Notes: generated by a model not told the origin, from the sequence alone. A stretch of 64,000 nt of DNA from Carboxylicivirga linearis (GCF_018271995.1 NZ_JAGUCO010000004.1:62001-126000); one strand, 5' to 3'; shown: positions 46,148-56,158, numbered from the stretch's first letter. Numbers and translations: made by a program.

Positions 46148-47200
46148 TTATCTTTTCTCGTACTGGTCTTGATAGTATTTTTCGTAGTCACCTGAAAGAA
46201 TGTTATTCAACCACTCCTCATTGTCCAAGTACCACTCAACTGTTTTTACAATCCCTTCTTCAAACTGAAGTGATGGTTTCCAATCTAATTCTTTCATTAA
46301 TTTAGACGAATCAATGGCATATCGCATATCATGACTAGCTCTATCCTTAACGAAAGTGATTAACTTGGCTGACTCTCCTTTTTCTCTCCCTAATTTTTCA
46401 TCCATCACCTCGCATAGTTTATGAATCAAATCAATATTGGTCCATTCATTGATACCACCAATATTATAAGTTTCGCCTAACCCTCCGTTGTGATAAATCA
46501 CATCAATAGCACGGGCATGGTCAATCACATATAACCAGTCTCTTATATTCTCACCTTTCCCGTAAATTGGAATAGGCTTGCTGTTTTTTATATTATTGAT
46601 TGAAAGTGGAATCAGCTTTTCTGGGAACTGGTTGGGGCCATAATTGTTTGAACAGTTTGAAATAACAATCGGCAAACCATAAGTATGATAATACGCGCGT
46701 GCTAAATGGTCGGAACTGGCTTTTGATGATGAATAAGGACTTCGAGGATCATAAGAAGTGGTTTCAGTAAATAACCCTTCTTTACCCAACGAGCCATACA
46801 CTTCATCAGTTGAAATGTGATAGAAAAGCTTGCCATCCATATTATCTTTCCAGATGTCTTTAGCAGCGTTCAGCAAATTAACTGTGCCTAGTATATTGGT
46901 CTTGATAAATGCTACCGGATCGGAAATAGAACGATCAACATGAGATTCAGCAGCCAGGTGAATCACTCCATCAAATTGATATTCATTAAAAAACTGATTC
47001 ATCAAATCAGCATCAGTAATATCACCTTTCAAGAATGTATAATTGCTCTTTTCTTCAATATCCTTTAGATTCTCCAGGTTACCTGCGTAGGTTAATACAT
47101 CCAGATTATAGATATGATATTCGGGATAGGTATTTACAAATAAACGAACAACATGAGAGCCTATAAAACCGGCTCCTCCGGTGATTAGTATTTTTTTCAT
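46148..47200 (-). CDS. rfbB: dTDP-glucose 4,6-dehydratase
   Basis: 350 residues. NAD-binding GGAGFIGSHVV near residue 7, HLAAESHVDRSI, HISTDEVYGSLG, the catalytic YSSSKASSDH and NCSNNYGPNQFPEKLIPL are all typical RmlB motifs. It makes dTDP-4-keto-6-deoxyglucose, the substrate for the FdtA-like enzymes of the island at 54.6-62 kb. The rest of the rhamnose set (rfbA, rfbC, rfbD) is not in the window. Confidence 0.96.
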   Translation of the reverse strand: MKKILITGGAGFIGSHVVRLFVNTYPEYHIYNLDVLTYAGNLENLKDIEEKSNYTFLKGDITDADLMNQFFNEYQFDGVIHLAAESHVDRSISDPVAFIKTNILGTVNLLNAAKDIWKDNMDGKLFYHISTDEVYGSLGKEGLFTETTSYDPRSPYSSSKASSDHLARAYYHTYGLPIVISNCSNNYGPNQFPEKLIPLSINNIKNSKPIPIYGKGENIRDWLYVIDHARAIDVIYHNGGLGETYNIGGINEWTNIDLIHKLCEVMDEKLGREKGESAKLITFVKDRASHDMRYAIDSSKLMKELDWKPSLQFEEGIVKTVEWYLDNEEWLNNILSGDYEKYYQDQYEKR

Positions 47201-47320
47201 TTTACTATTAATTCAAAGGTCTTATTCAAATATAAAACACATTATCGACTAATGCTGACTATTTTTATATTATTACATATTTTCAAGGAATTCCTTTGTC
47301 AAAAAGTCTCTCTTGAGTAT

Positions 47321-47355
47321 AAAAAAAGCCTTGATTAACAACCAAGGCTTTTTTT
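47321..47355 (-). terminator. Terminator of ribE
   Basis: A 13-bp stem (47321-47333 with 47343-47355): a GCCTTG/CAAGGC core with long A and T runs on both sides. Confidence 0.88.
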
Positions 47356-47368
47356 TCAATGTATATCT

Positions 47369-47974
47369 TTAATTTTGAAGCGACATAATTCGGCTAATAT
47401 ATTTTCCTAAAATATCGAACTCCAAATTAACCGTACTTCCTTCTTTTATTTGATGGAAGTTGGTGAATTCATAGGTATATGGAATAATAGCTACTGAAAA
47501 ACGATCATCTTTGCTATTAACCACTGTTAAGCTAACACCATTTACTGTTACCGATCCTTTTTCAACGGTCATATAGCCTTGAGAAGCCTTTTCTTTATCT
47601 ATTACATACTGAAAAGTAAAATACCAACTACCGTCAGCTTCTTTTACCTCCAAGCATTTTGCTGTTTGATCAACATGCCCTTGAACAATATGACCATCTA
47701 AACGACCGTTCATCAGCATACTTCTTTCCAGATTAACTTTATCACCAATTTGAAGCAATCCCAGATTTGATTTTTCCAAGGTTTCTTTAATGGCAGTAAC
47801 CGTATATGATTTACCTTCTTTTTTTACCACCGTTAAACATACTCCGTTGTGAGCAATACTCTGATCAATTTTAAGTTCATCAGTAAATGAGCATTCTAAT
47901 GTAAGATGAAGATTACCCTGGTCCTGCTCTAAACCAACTACTGTTGCAGCTTCTTCTACTATACCTGAAAACAT
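47369..47974 (-). CDS. ribE: Riboflavin synthase alpha chain
   Basis: 201 residues from the ATG at 47974. The frame is open for 26 more codons, but the conserved N-terminus is MFSGIVEEAATV and a perfect promoter -7 element (47998-48005) places the transcript start after the longer start. Two lumazine-binding repeats are seen, with HNGVCLTVV and VNGVSLTVV and the GHIVQGHVDQT motif. It converts two molecules of 6,7-dimethyl-8-ribityllumazine to riboflavin. Single-gene unit. Confidence 0.96.
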   Translation of the reverse strand: MFSGIVEEAATVVGLEQDQGNLHLTLECSFTDELKIDQSIAHNGVCLTVVKKEGKSYTVTAIKETLEKSNLGLLQIGDKVNLERSMLMNGRLDGHIVQGHVDQTAKCLEVKEADGSWYFTFQYVIDKEKASQGYMTVEKGSVTVNGVSLTVVNSKDDRFSVAIIPYTYEFTNFHQIKEGSTVNLEFDILGKYISRIMSLQN

Positions 47975-47997
47975 ATTAAAGTTCTTTACGTTATTAT

Positions 47998-48005
47998 CAA
48001 AAATA
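47998..48005 (-). promoter_or_regulatory. Promoter -7 element of ribE
   Basis: On the minus strand TATTTTTG. The predicted start near 47991 leaves a leader of about 17 bases, too short for an FMN riboswitch. Confidence 0.55.
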
Positions 48006-48112
48006 TATCGAACGGCTAAAATAGCCCAAAAAAAGCATTTAATAAATGACAAATCGTTTTTTTAGCCCTTGATATTATTTTGTAATTTTCGACAATCTAA
48101 AAAAAGCTGGTT

Positions 48113-48517
48113 ATGACCACCATTAAAACAAAGTACTTAGGTGATTTAAGAACAGAAAACACTCACCTTCAATCAGGTTCAAAAATAATCACCGATGCAC
48201 CAACAGATAATCGTGGTAAAGGAGAGGCTTTTTCTCCTACCGATATGTTGGCTACTGCCTTGGGTAATTGCATTATGACCATTATGGGTATTAAAGCCAT
48301 GGATAATGGAATTGATTTAGTTGGAACAGAACTTGATATTACTAAAATAATGGCAAATGATCCACGACGAGTCGACGAAGTAATAATTGCATTTAATTTT
48401 CCACAAAAAGGATATACCGAAGAAGAAAAGAAGTTAATTGAAAGTGTTGCTGGAATAAGTCCGGTTCCATTAAGTGTACATCCCGATTTAAAACAAACCA
48501 TTATTTTTAATTGGTAG
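48113..48517 (+). CDS. OsmC family protein
   Basis: 134 residues. The OsmC/Ohr fold shows in GKGEAFSPTDMLATALGNCIMTIMGIKA with one conserved cysteine, and in a beta-rich N-terminal strand pair. The second catalytic Cys of true peroxidases is not evident at the usual N-terminal site, so peroxide reduction is unproven. The next gene starts 10 bases later. Confidence 0.88.
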   Translation: MTTIKTKYLGDLRTENTHLQSGSKIITDAPTDNRGKGEAFSPTDMLATALGNCIMTIMGIKAMDNGIDLVGTELDITKIMANDPRRVDEVIIAFNFPQKGYTEEEKKLIESVAGISPVPLSVHPDLKQTIIFNW

Positions 48518-48527
48518 ATTATAATTC

Positions 48528-49529
48528 ATGATTTTCATTACCGGAGGTACAGGTCTTGTTGGTTCACATCTTTTGTATAATCTCACCAAAGAGGGTAAAA
48601 AAGTAAGAGCTTTATGCCGAGACACCAGTTCAAAAGAATATGTGGAAAAAGTGTTTCGCTTTTACTCAGATGAGGCTACAAAATTATTCTCTAATATTGA
48701 ATGGTTCGAAGGCGATCTACATGATTACTTTTCATTATTAGATGCTTTGAACGAAGTTGACCATGTTTATCATTGTGCAGCCATGGTATCTTTTAAACCA
48801 AGTGATGCCAAAGAAATGTTCAGCAATAATGTTGATGGCACTGCCAATCTGGTTAATGCATGCATAGAAAAGAAAGTCAACCGCTTTTGTTTTGTTAGCT
48901 CTATTGCCACTTTGGGTGGATCAATTAATGGCACACCTATTGACGAAACCACTTTTTGGCAAAATGATGATAACCATTCTGTTTATTCCCAAAGTAAGTT
49001 TCAATCCGAAATGGAAGTATGGAGAGGAACCAAAGAAGGGTTAAATGCAATTATTGTTAATCCATCTGTTATTATTGGCCCCGTTGAGCTGGATAGAAGT
49101 ACCGGTCAGCTTTTTAAAACCATGATGAAAGGCACTCCCTTTTTCACTAACGGATCTACAGGCTTTGTTGATGTTAGGGATGTAGCCGCAGCAATGATAA
49201 ATCTTTGCAATAGCAATATTGCAAATGAAAGGTTTATTATTAACGGAGAGAATTTGTTATACAAAGATTTCTTTACCCTAGGTGCGAAAGAATTTAAAGT
49301 TAAACCACCCCGATTCAGAGCCGGGAGGATCTTAACCGGAATAGCCTGGCGAATGGAAAGATTAAAATATTATCTTTTTAGAACCGAACCGCACTTTACC
49401 AAAGAAACAGCCCGTACATCTCAGCATAGGTCGGTTTATTCTGATGAAAAATATCAAAAGCTATTCCCTACATCACGCATTAGTATTGGAGAAGCAATAT
49501 TAAATACTGCCAACTATTTAAGAAAATAA
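48528..49529 (+). CDS. NAD-dependent epimerase/dehydratase (extended SDR)
   Basis: 333 residues. The dinucleotide fold begins GGTGLVGSHLLYNL at residue 5, followed by VYHCAAMVSF, FVSSIATLGG and the catalytic YSQSKFQSE. The closing part (RTEPHFTKETARTSQHRSVYSDEKYQKLFP) resembles dihydroflavonol reductase/3-beta-HSD-like SDRs of Bacteroidota. The substrate is not known. It probably shares a transcript with the OsmC gene. Confidence 0.88.
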   Translation: MIFITGGTGLVGSHLLYNLTKEGKKVRALCRDTSSKEYVEKVFRFYSDEATKLFSNIEWFEGDLHDYFSLLDALNEVDHVYHCAAMVSFKPSDAKEMFSNNVDGTANLVNACIEKKVNRFCFVSSIATLGGSINGTPIDETTFWQNDDNHSVYSQSKFQSEMEVWRGTKEGLNAIIVNPSVIIGPVELDRSTGQLFKTMMKGTPFFTNGSTGFVDVRDVAAAMINLCNSNIANERFIINGENLLYKDFFTLGAKEFKVKPPRFRAGRILTGIAWRMERLKYYLFRTEPHFTKETARTSQHRSVYSDEKYQKLFPTSRISIGEAILNTANYLRK

Positions 49530-49553
49530 AAAAGGATCCGAAAGGATCCTTTT
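49530..49553. terminator. Bidirectional terminator with GAAA loop
   Basis: AAAAGGATCC (49530-49539) with GGATCCTTTT (49544-49553) over a GAAA tetraloop; serves the convergent SDR and phosphorylase genes. Confidence 0.9.
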
Positions 49554-49562
49554 ACCGTATTA

Positions 49563-50375
49563 TTATATTTCCGAAACTAATTCTTTAATTACTTTAGTCA
49601 TATGAGGTTCTGCAGCAGCAGCAACCTTTTGTACTTCTTCGTGAGAAACCTCTACTATCTCGCCCGGAACACCCGAATCTGTAATAATAGAAATTCCGAA
49701 GGTCGTCATATCCATATGTCGGGCAACAATAATCTCAGGAACAGTAGACATACCAACAGCATCGCCACCTAACACACGAAACATTTTATATTCAGCAGGG
49801 GTTTCAAAAGTTGGTCCTGTTGTACCGGCATATACTCCTTGCTTTAAGTCAATATTATTAGCCGCTCCTATTTCAAGTGCCTTAGCAATTAGATGCTTGC
49901 TGTAAGGCTCACTCATATCAGGAAATCGAGGTCCTAGTTCACTTTGATTTTTGCCAATCAGTGGATTATCTCCAAACATATTAATCTGATCAGTAATCAC
50001 CATAATATCCCCCACTTTAAAAGCAGGATTTAAACCTCCACTAGCATTAGAAACAATCAATGTTTCAATTCCAATTGCTTTCATTACTCGCACCGGAAAA
50101 GTTACTTCCTTCATGCTATAACCTTCGTAGTAATGAAAACGGCCTTGCATGGCAAGCACTGGCACCCCATTAATAGTACCAAATATCAATCGTCCGCTAT
50201 GACCTTCAACCGTTGACACAGGAAATTCAGGAATCTCCTCATAAGGTATAGACTTTTCAATTTCAATCTCCTCAACCAAACCACCCAAACCGGTTCCTAA
50301 AATAATTCCGATTTTAGGATTTAAACCACTCTGATGTGACAAAAAATCAGCTGTCTTTCTGATAGTCTCTAACAT
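49563..50375 (-). CDS. punA: Purine nucleoside phosphorylase (PNP class I)
   Basis: 270 residues. IGIILGTGLGGLVEEI, the phosphate site VEGHSGRLIFG, QGRFHYYEGYSMKEVTFPVRVM and VSNASGGLNPAFKVGDIM are typical of the trimeric PNPs that split inosine and guanosine. The Glu and Asn of the base-binding site lie in GPTFETPAEY and the ITDSGVPG region. The start lies 29 bases inside the end of lpxK; since the N-terminus fits the family, the overlap appears real. Confidence 0.94.
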   Translation of the reverse strand: MLETIRKTADFLSHQSGLNPKIGIILGTGLGGLVEEIEIEKSIPYEEIPEFPVSTVEGHSGRLIFGTINGVPVLAMQGRFHYYEGYSMKEVTFPVRVMKAIGIETLIVSNASGGLNPAFKVGDIMVITDQINMFGDNPLIGKNQSELGPRFPDMSEPYSKHLIAKALEIGAANNIDLKQGVYAGTTGPTFETPAEYKMFRVLGGDAVGMSTVPEIIVARHMDMTTFGISIITDSGVPGEIVEVSHEEVQKVAAAAEPHMTKVIKELVSEI

Positions 50376-51384
50376 AGTTGCGTATAATTAATTCTAATGT
50401 TTTTTCTTCTTCAAATAAAATTTGTAGTTGAATAGGAACATAAACAAGTTTCTCATCAATTTCCTTATCCAATCCATACAAACGTGTACAATCCTTCTCT
50501 GTAGAAACAATAAATCCATCAGGAATTATTTTCCTTATATCTTCTTTAATCTTCTCAACATCCTTTGTTGTAAATGAATGATGATCGGGATAAATCAATT
50601 CCTTAGATATAGAATATCTCAATTTCAAGTAATTTAAAAAAGGCTCTGGCTTTGCAATTCCAGCCAAAGCTAAAACCGTTTTATCATCAATCTCAACCAC
50701 CTGCCCCTCTTTATCAACAATTGAGCCATAAGTAATGGTCGAAAAGAAAACCTTTTGTTCTGTATGAACCTTTAACTTTTTTATCCACTTTTTTCTTTCT
50801 TCGTCACTTAGGGTAGCCGGGCATTTATTCACTAAAATAATATCTGCCCTTTTTTGCCCTCCCTTTGTTTCTCTTAGATTACCTGCCGGAAAAGGCAAAT
50901 CATTCCATAACGGACGGTTATAATCAATTACCAAAACAGATAATCCTGGTTTCACATATCGATGCTGATAGGCATCATCCATTAAAACTACTTCCGTTGC
51001 TGTCTGATTCTTAATGATATCAATCCCTTCAAGTCGCTTCTCAGCAACAACAATCTCCACATCTGAAAATTTCTTTTTGATCTGAAAGGGCTCATCTCCT
51101 ATATCACTCGCCGTACTTTTATTACTTGATAAAAAAGCACCCTTTGTTTGTCTTTTATATCCTCGACTTAGCAAAGCCAATTGATATTCTTTATGCAGAA
51201 GCCGAATTAAATATTCGGTAAATGGTGTTTTACCCGTTCCTCCAACAGTAATATTCCCAACCGAAATAATAGGAATATCAAAGCTCTCAGAAGATAAGAT
51301 CCCCCAATCGAAAAATTTATTTCTTACAGATGTTACTGCTCCATAAAGTAGACTGAATGGATAAAGAACTCTTCTGATTTGCAT
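50347..51384 (-). CDS. lpxK: Tetraacyldisaccharide 4'-kinase
   Basis: 345 residues. A hydrophobic N-terminus (VLYPFSLLYGAVTSVRNKFFD) binds the membrane; the Walker A is SVGNITVGGTGKTPFTEYL. LLSRGYKRQTKGAFL, DDAYQHRYVKPGLSVLVIDYNRPLWND and FPAGNLRE follow the LpxK pattern. It phosphorylates the 4' position of the lipid A precursor. Middle gene of the sppA-lpxK-PNP run (54 bases after sppA, overlapping PNP). Confidence 0.95.
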   Translation of the reverse strand: MQIRRVLYPFSLLYGAVTSVRNKFFDWGILSSESFDIPIISVGNITVGGTGKTPFTEYLIRLLHKEYQLALLSRGYKRQTKGAFLSSNKSTASDIGDEPFQIKKKFSDVEIVVAEKRLEGIDIIKNQTATEVVLMDDAYQHRYVKPGLSVLVIDYNRPLWNDLPFPAGNLRETKGGQKRADIILVNKCPATLSDEERKKWIKKLKVHTEQKVFFSTITYGSIVDKEGQVVEIDDKTVLALAGIAKPEPFLNYLKLRYSISKELIYPDHHSFTTKDVEKIKEDIRKIIPDGFIVSTEKDCTRLYGLDKEIDEKLVYVPIQLQILFEEEKTLELIIRNYVRDYQKDS

Positions 51385-51402
51385 TATTGTTATGAAAAGA
51401 TA

Positions 51403-51429
51403 AACAGGCCGTAGTGCAACAGACCTGTT
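51403..51429. terminator. Weak hairpin between sppA and lpxK
   Basis: AACAGG (51403-51408) with CCTGTT (51424-51429) and a long loop. T-rich only on the plus side, so it may be an RNA-processing or partial terminator element inside the sppA-lpxK-PNP run rather than a true terminator. Confidence 0.35.
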
Positions 51430-51437
51430 ATTTTTAT

Positions 51438-53201
51438 TTATCGAACTGTAATATGGTAAGGTAAACGGGCTTGTATTTGGGCACCACTTTTAAGGCTTTC
51501 CAATACTTCAAGATGCTTATATTCATCGCCCATTATTGATTTACCAATAAACATTTTAGCTTCTCCGCTTAAACCTTTAATAAAAGCTTGTACCGGATCT
51601 TCTATTTCTGGTAATTCCAAAATACGGTATTTCTCCAATCCTGCAGCTTCTTTAGCAGCTTCAATAGCTTTATTTAACCCTCCGAATTCATCAACCAGGT
51701 TAATTTCTTTTGCATTGGCACCACTCCAAACACGTCCCTGACCAACTTCATCAATGGCATCTTTTGAAGTGTCGCGACCATCAGCACATCGGCCAATAAA
51801 AATATCATAACCATGTTCGATATAAGCTTGCATTATATCTTTTTCGTCTTTAGTAAATGGCCTGGTTAAGCTAGGCATATCAGAGAATTTATTGGTCTTT
51901 ACACCATCAAAACTCAAACCTATCTTATCTGTAAGTCCTTCCACATTTGGAATCATACCGAAAATACCTATGGATCCGGTTAAAGTAGTTGGACCTGCTA
52001 ATATCTTATCAGCAGCACACGAAATATAATATCCTCCTGAGGCAGCGACATCACCCATTGAAACAATTAATGGTTTAACTTCACTAGCCAACTGAACTTC
52101 TCGCCAGATAATTTCCGATCCCAGAGCTGAACCTCCCGGTGAATTAACCCTTAGAACGATTGCCTTAACAGAGCTATCGCGACGAGCCTTACGTATGGTT
52201 TTCGATAAATCCTCCGATACAATTCCTTTGCCCGATCCATCATCAATTCCACCTTGAGCATAAACGACAGCAATCTTTTCTCGTGTAAAACCCTTGGTTT
52301 CTTTAGGAACATAAACCTTAGCGTACTTACTGCTTTTTACTGCACTTAGATCATCATCAGAATCAGTATCGGTTAATTCTTTCAACTCTTCAAGAAATTC
52401 ATCTTTATATTTTAGTCCATCTATTAATTGATTCTCCAACAATAATTGAGGATCTCGCAACATAGGCATCTGATCAGCCACTTCATCAACCAATGCTACT
52501 TCCACACCGCGTGATTCAGCAATTTTTTCTTTAACATGATCCCACATCGAGTTCAAATAAACTTCGGTTTGTAGTCGTGCTGGCTCACTCATTTCATCCA
52601 ACATAAAAGGCTCAACAGCTGATTTGAACTTACCGTGTTTCACAATTTGCATTTCAACACCCAACTTATCCAAAGTTCCTTTATAAAAAGTGCGCTCGGC
52701 ATACAACCCGTTCAATTCGACCATGCCCCCAGGATTCAAATATAGTTTATCACAAACTGATGCGAGGTAATAACCTTTCTGCGTATAAATTGGAGCAAAA
52801 CTATATACAAATTTACCGGTTGATTTAAAATCAATTAATGCATCCCTAATTTCCTCAATGGTAGCATAGCCCGTTGTCAACAATCCGGTTTCTAAAACTA
52901 TACCTGAAATATTTTCATCACGTTTGGCTTTTTCAATATTAGCCAAAATTCGATTTAATCCTTCAGGTGAAGGTGATCCTGATAGTTCAGCTAGTGCATC
53001 TTCAAACGGATTTTCAACAATCCGGTCAAAAATTGGTCCTTCCAGATTAAGGACTAATAAAGTATTTTCTTCTATTTTTGTCTCCTTATCGGATGACGAT
53101 GCAATAACAGATAAAATACCAATAAAAATAAGTACCAGAAAAAATGCAGCTACAAGACCGCCTGCAAATGTGGCTAATAGATATTTGAAAAATTTTACCA
53201 T
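51438..53201 (-). CDS. sppA: Signal peptide peptidase SppA, 67K type
   Basis: 587 residues from the ATG at 53201. The longer frame begins at a TTG (53246) that lies upstream of the predicted transcript start, so it is rejected. An N-terminal membrane helix (YLLATFAGGLVAAFFLVLIFIG) is followed by two ClpP-like repeats. The catalytic Lys is in the first (YTQKGYYLAS) and the Ser in the second (MGDVAASGGYYIS). SppA cuts leftover signal peptides in the inner membrane. It leads the run into lpxK. Confidence 0.95.
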   Translation of the reverse strand: MVKFFKYLLATFAGGLVAAFFLVLIFIGILSVIASSSDKETKIEENTLLVLNLEGPIFDRIVENPFEDALAELSGSPSPEGLNRILANIEKAKRDENISGIVLETGLLTTGYATIEEIRDALIDFKSTGKFVYSFAPIYTQKGYYLASVCDKLYLNPGGMVELNGLYAERTFYKGTLDKLGVEMQIVKHGKFKSAVEPFMLDEMSEPARLQTEVYLNSMWDHVKEKIAESRGVEVALVDEVADQMPMLRDPQLLLENQLIDGLKYKDEFLEELKELTDTDSDDDLSAVKSSKYAKVYVPKETKGFTREKIAVVYAQGGIDDGSGKGIVSEDLSKTIRKARRDSSVKAIVLRVNSPGGSALGSEIIWREVQLASEVKPLIVSMGDVAASGGYYISCAADKILAGPTTLTGSIGIFGMIPNVEGLTDKIGLSFDGVKTNKFSDMPSLTRPFTKDEKDIMQAYIEHGYDIFIGRCADGRDTSKDAIDEVGQGRVWSGANAKEINLVDEFGGLNKAIEAAKEAAGLEKYRILELPEIEDPVQAFIKGLSGEAKMFIGKSIMGDEYKHLEVLESLKSGAQIQARLPYHITVR

Positions 53202-53247
53202 AGTCTGAAATTTGAGTTGGTAGGTATTAATAATAAATGATTGCAAA

Positions 53248-53255
53248 CAAAAGTA
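53248..53255 (-). promoter_or_regulatory. Promoter -7 element of sppA
   Basis: On the minus strand TACTTTTG, a perfect match. Start predicted near 53241, about 40 bases before the ATG at 53201. Confidence 0.55.
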
Positions 53256-53360
53256 TTAAAAATAAGCTTCAATGTACAATTTTAATTTAGGATATTTAAC
53301 TATACTATACGGTCGGTTTTGCAAGCAATCATTCATTCCAAACATTTGTTAAACAACAAA

Positions 53361-53858
53361 ATGAAAACAACAAATAAAGTAATATTACTGTTAGGTGGCA
53401 ACATTGGCAACACTCAAAAGTTTTTATTTCAGGCTATCAGGTTATTATCTATTAAATTAGGCACACCCACAAAGCAATCACATTTATACGAAAGTGAACC
53501 CTGGGGCTTTGATGCTTCTCAAAACTTCATCAATCAGGTAGTTGAATTTCAAACAGAAGTAAAACCATTAACCTTACTTGACTTTACGCAAAAAACAGAA
53601 TTAGAGCTTGGACGACAAAAAAAAGCCGGAACTCTTTATGAATCCCGACCAATAGATATTGATATTTTATTTATTGATGACCTTTGTTTTGAATCGGAGC
53701 GACTCACCATTCCACACAAATTATTGCACGAAAGAATGTTTACTCTTTGTCCTCTTTCTGATTATTGGGGAGATTTTATTCATCCCAAACTAAACAAGTC
53801 TATTCACCAACTTATAACTGATTGCACCGACCAATCAGTTGTTCGACGGGTTGATTAA
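53361..53858 (+). CDS. folK: 2-amino-4-hydroxy-6-hydroxymethyldihydropteridine pyrophosphokinase
   Basis: 165 residues from the ATG at 53361; the frame extends to a TTG at 53319, which I reject. LLLGGNIGNTQKFLFQAI at the start, then YESEPWGF and the signature RPIDIDILFIDD identify HPPK. It passes pyrophosphate from ATP to the pterin in folate synthesis. Its stop overlaps the convergent upp stop by 4 bases. Confidence 0.95.
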   Translation: MKTTNKVILLLGGNIGNTQKFLFQAIRLLSIKLGTPTKQSHLYESEPWGFDASQNFINQVVEFQTEVKPLTLLDFTQKTELELGRQKKAGTLYESRPIDIDILFIDDLCFESERLTIPHKLLHERMFTLCPLSDYWGDFIHPKLNKSIHQLITDCTDQSVVRRVD

Positions 53859-54508
53859 ATCTTGCTTCCGTAGGCCAAATCACCCGCATCGCCTAATCCG
53901 GGTACAATATATGATTTTGCATTAAGCTCTTCATCTACCGCTCCTAACCAAAGTGTGGCTGGCTCATCATTAAACATATTTTGCACATACTGCACTCCTG
54001 CCTGACTGGCAATTAGTGAGATAATATGCACATGCTTAGGCTTGCCTCTATGTAATAAAGCTTTGTATGCCAACTCAATTGATGTACCCGTTGCCAACAT
54101 TGGATCACACAGCAAAACGGTTTTACCATCTAATGAAGGAGATGAAATGTACTCGATATGAATATCGAAATCACCTTTCTCATTGTATTTTCTGTAAGCT
54201 GAAACAAAAGCATTTTCAGATCGGTCGAAATAATTCAACACTCCCTGATGTAATGGAAGACCAGCTCTTAGTATAGAGGCAACTACTACCTCTTCACTCG
54301 GCACTATCTCTGTTGCTTGACCAAGCGGAGTCACAACGTTTTTTTCAGTATAAGCAAGTTCTTTACTCACCTCGTAAGCTAAAATTTCACCCATTCGCTC
54401 AATATTACGACGAAACCGCATTGGATCAGTCTGAATGGAAGTGTCACGAATTTCGGCAATGTACCGATTAAAAATACTTTGTTGTTGATTAAATATTGTT
54501 GTTTGCAT
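53855..54508 (-). CDS. upp: Uracil phosphoribosyltransferase
   Basis: 217 residues from the ATG at 54508; the TTG six codons upstream overlaps a promoter element and is rejected. The PRPP loop reads TVLLCDPMLATGTSIELAYKAL, and the uracil site lies near the C-terminus in KSYIVPGLGDAGDLAYG. It salvages uracil to UMP. Tail-to-tail overlap with folK. Confidence 0.95.
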   Translation of the reverse strand: MQTTIFNQQQSIFNRYIAEIRDTSIQTDPMRFRRNIERMGEILAYEVSKELAYTEKNVVTPLGQATEIVPSEEVVVASILRAGLPLHQGVLNYFDRSENAFVSAYRKYNEKGDFDIHIEYISSPSLDGKTVLLCDPMLATGTSIELAYKALLHRGKPKHVHIISLIASQAGVQYVQNMFNDEPATLWLGAVDEELNAKSYIVPGLGDAGDLAYGSKI

Positions 54509-54523
54509 TGAGGAATTTATTTG

Positions 54524-54530
54524 CAAAGTA
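54524..54530 (-). promoter_or_regulatory. Promoter -7-like element of upp
   Basis: On the minus strand TACTTTG followed by C, the shortened variant also seen upstream of panC and metK. Start predicted near 54517, only about 9 bases before the ATG. Confidence 0.4.
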
Positions 54531-54563
54531 AAGAAAAATAACCTGTTTGAAAAAAGAACTTAT

Positions 54564-55676
54564 TCAGTCTCTAAACTCATTTAATTGTTCGATAATGTAG
54601 TTTACTTCATCATTTTGCAAGCATTGATGAAGTGGAATACTTACTACTTCTTCATGAATTCTTTCTGTAATGGGCAAACTAATATTGGAGAAATTCTTTA
54701 AAGCCGTCTGTTTATGGGGAGGTATTGGATAATGGATCATTGCCGATATTCCTTTTTGCTTTAAAAATGATATCAATTCGTCTCTTTTTATTGTTCTCAC
54801 AACAAATAAATGCCACACATGCTCATTGACATTAACAGGAACTTCAGGAAGTTTTATGATTGGATTCTTTATGTCATTAACATATTTCATAGCAATTTCC
54901 TGTCTTTTCTTGATCACATTATCCAAGTCCTTAAGCTTAGCGCTTAATATAGCTGCTTGTATTTCATCCATTCGTGAATTAACTCCTAGATAATCATTTA
55001 CGTATTTTTCTGAAGATCCGTAATTTGATATTGCTCGAACAACATCAGCCAATTCTTTATCGTTTGTTGCAATAGCTCCTGCATCACTCAAAGCTCCAAG
55101 ATTTTTACCCGGATAAAAACTAAAAGCCGAGGCATCACCCAAACAACCTGTTTTTGTACCCTTCCATGAAGCTCCAATAGCCTGAGCATTATCTTCAATC
55201 AAAAGTAGATTATTAGCTTCTGCTATTTCCTTTAATTCATCTACCTGACTCACTCGTCCGTATAAATGAACAACCATTATTGCTTTGGTTTTATTTGTGA
55301 TAGATTCATTAACAAACGATGGATCTATATTAAAGGTAACTTCATTAGGCTCCACAAAAACAGGTATTAATCCATTGTGGATGATCGACAGAATAGTAGC
55401 AATATATGTATTGGCAGGTACAATTACTTCATCGCCTTTTTTAAGCTTTCCCAATTCAATATATCCTCTAAAAATCATGGTCAGAGAATCTAAACCATTT
55501 GCTGTACCGATTACATGTTTAGAGCCATTATATGCAGCAAGTTGCTCTTCAAACAATTGTTTTTGCTTTCCAAATAAGTACCAACCCGAATCTAAAACGG
55601 TATTTAATGCGGCCTTTATATCTGTCTCGTATTCTTCATTAACCTTTCTCAGGTCTAGAAAAGGAATTGTTTTCAT
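54564..55676 (-). CDS. DegT/DnrJ/EryC1 sugar aminotransferase, FdtB/QdtB-like
   Basis: 370 residues from the ATG at 55676; 24 extra codons of open frame upstream are rejected because the family begins [46 protein letters not shown] and the PLP lysine in [17 protein letters not shown] are typical. The closest recognisable group is FdtB/QdtB, which puts an amino group on C3 of dTDP-3-keto-6-deoxyhexose. Two FdtA-like ketoisomerases are encoded divergently 56 bases away, which supports that role. First gene of the polysaccharide island. Confidence 0.9.
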   Translation of the reverse strand: MKTIPFLDLRKVNEEYETDIKAALNTVLDSGWYLFGKQKQLFEEQLAAYNGSKHVIGTANGLDSLTMIFRGYIELGKLKKGDEVIVPANTYIATILSIIHNGLIPVFVEPNEVTFNIDPSFVNESITNKTKAIMVVHLYGRVSQVDELKEIAEANNLLLIEDNAQAIGASWKGTKTGCLGDASAFSFYPGKNLGALSDAGAIATNDKELADVVRAISNYGSSEKYVNDYLGVNSRMDEIQAAILSAKLKDLDNVIKKRQEIAMKYVNDIKNPIIKLPEVPVNVNEHVWHLFVVRTIKRDELISFLKQKGISAMIHYPIPPHKQTALKNFSNISLPITERIHEEVVSIPLHQCLQNDEVNYIIEQLNEFRD

Positions 55677-55732
55677 GCAATAAAAATATTCAAATCTTGT
55701 TGATAATATTGCATAAACAGTAATTTTACAGC

Positions 55733-56158
55733 ATGAGCGATGATTCAATTAAACTTATTTCCCTTCCGAAGATTGTAGATTTACGAGGCAATCTATCTTT
55801 TTTAGAAGATAACAATCAGATACCGTTTAAAATAGCCCGGTCATATTGGATATACGATGTACCCGGTGGTGAGGAAAGAGGTGGACATGCTTATACAAAC
55901 TCAGCGGAATTCGTTATTCCTTTGATTGGTTCATTACAGGTTGAATTATACCAAGGTGATAAAAAACAAACTTATACCCTAAATACACCCAACAAAGGTT
56001 TATACCTTCCTAAACTTACCTGGCGAAAAGTATGTAATTTTTTATCTGGCAGTATTTGCTTAATTATATCAGACACTTATTATAATGATTGCGAATACAT
56101 CAGAGACTTTAATACTTATATAAACAGATGGAAAAAAGAGTATGATGATATCAATTGA
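55733..56158 (+). CDS. FdtA/QdtA-like sugar 3,4-ketoisomerase paralogue 1 (altered active site)
   Basis: 141 residues, a small cupin (WxcM-like). The family core is present: [35 protein letters not shown] and [21 protein letters not shown]. In active FdtA enzymes the metal-free active site uses two histidines in RGGHAHK; here the second is Tyr54 and the Lys is Thr, so H-A-Y replaces H-A-H. It may have changed activity or act as a partner of the next gene. It overlaps that gene by 17 bases. Confidence 0.85.
   Translation: MSDDSIKLISLPKIVDLRGNLSFLEDNNQIPFKIARSYWIYDVPGGEERGGHAYTNSAEFVIPLIGSLQVELYQGDKKQTYTLNTPNKGLYLPKLTWRKVCNFLSGSICLIISDTYYNDCEYIRDFNTYINRWKKEYDDIN

Noticed and set aside
47975-48060. 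FMN riboswitch ahead of riboflavin synthase
   Set aside because: The predicted leader is about 17 bases and no FMN-element sequence is seen.
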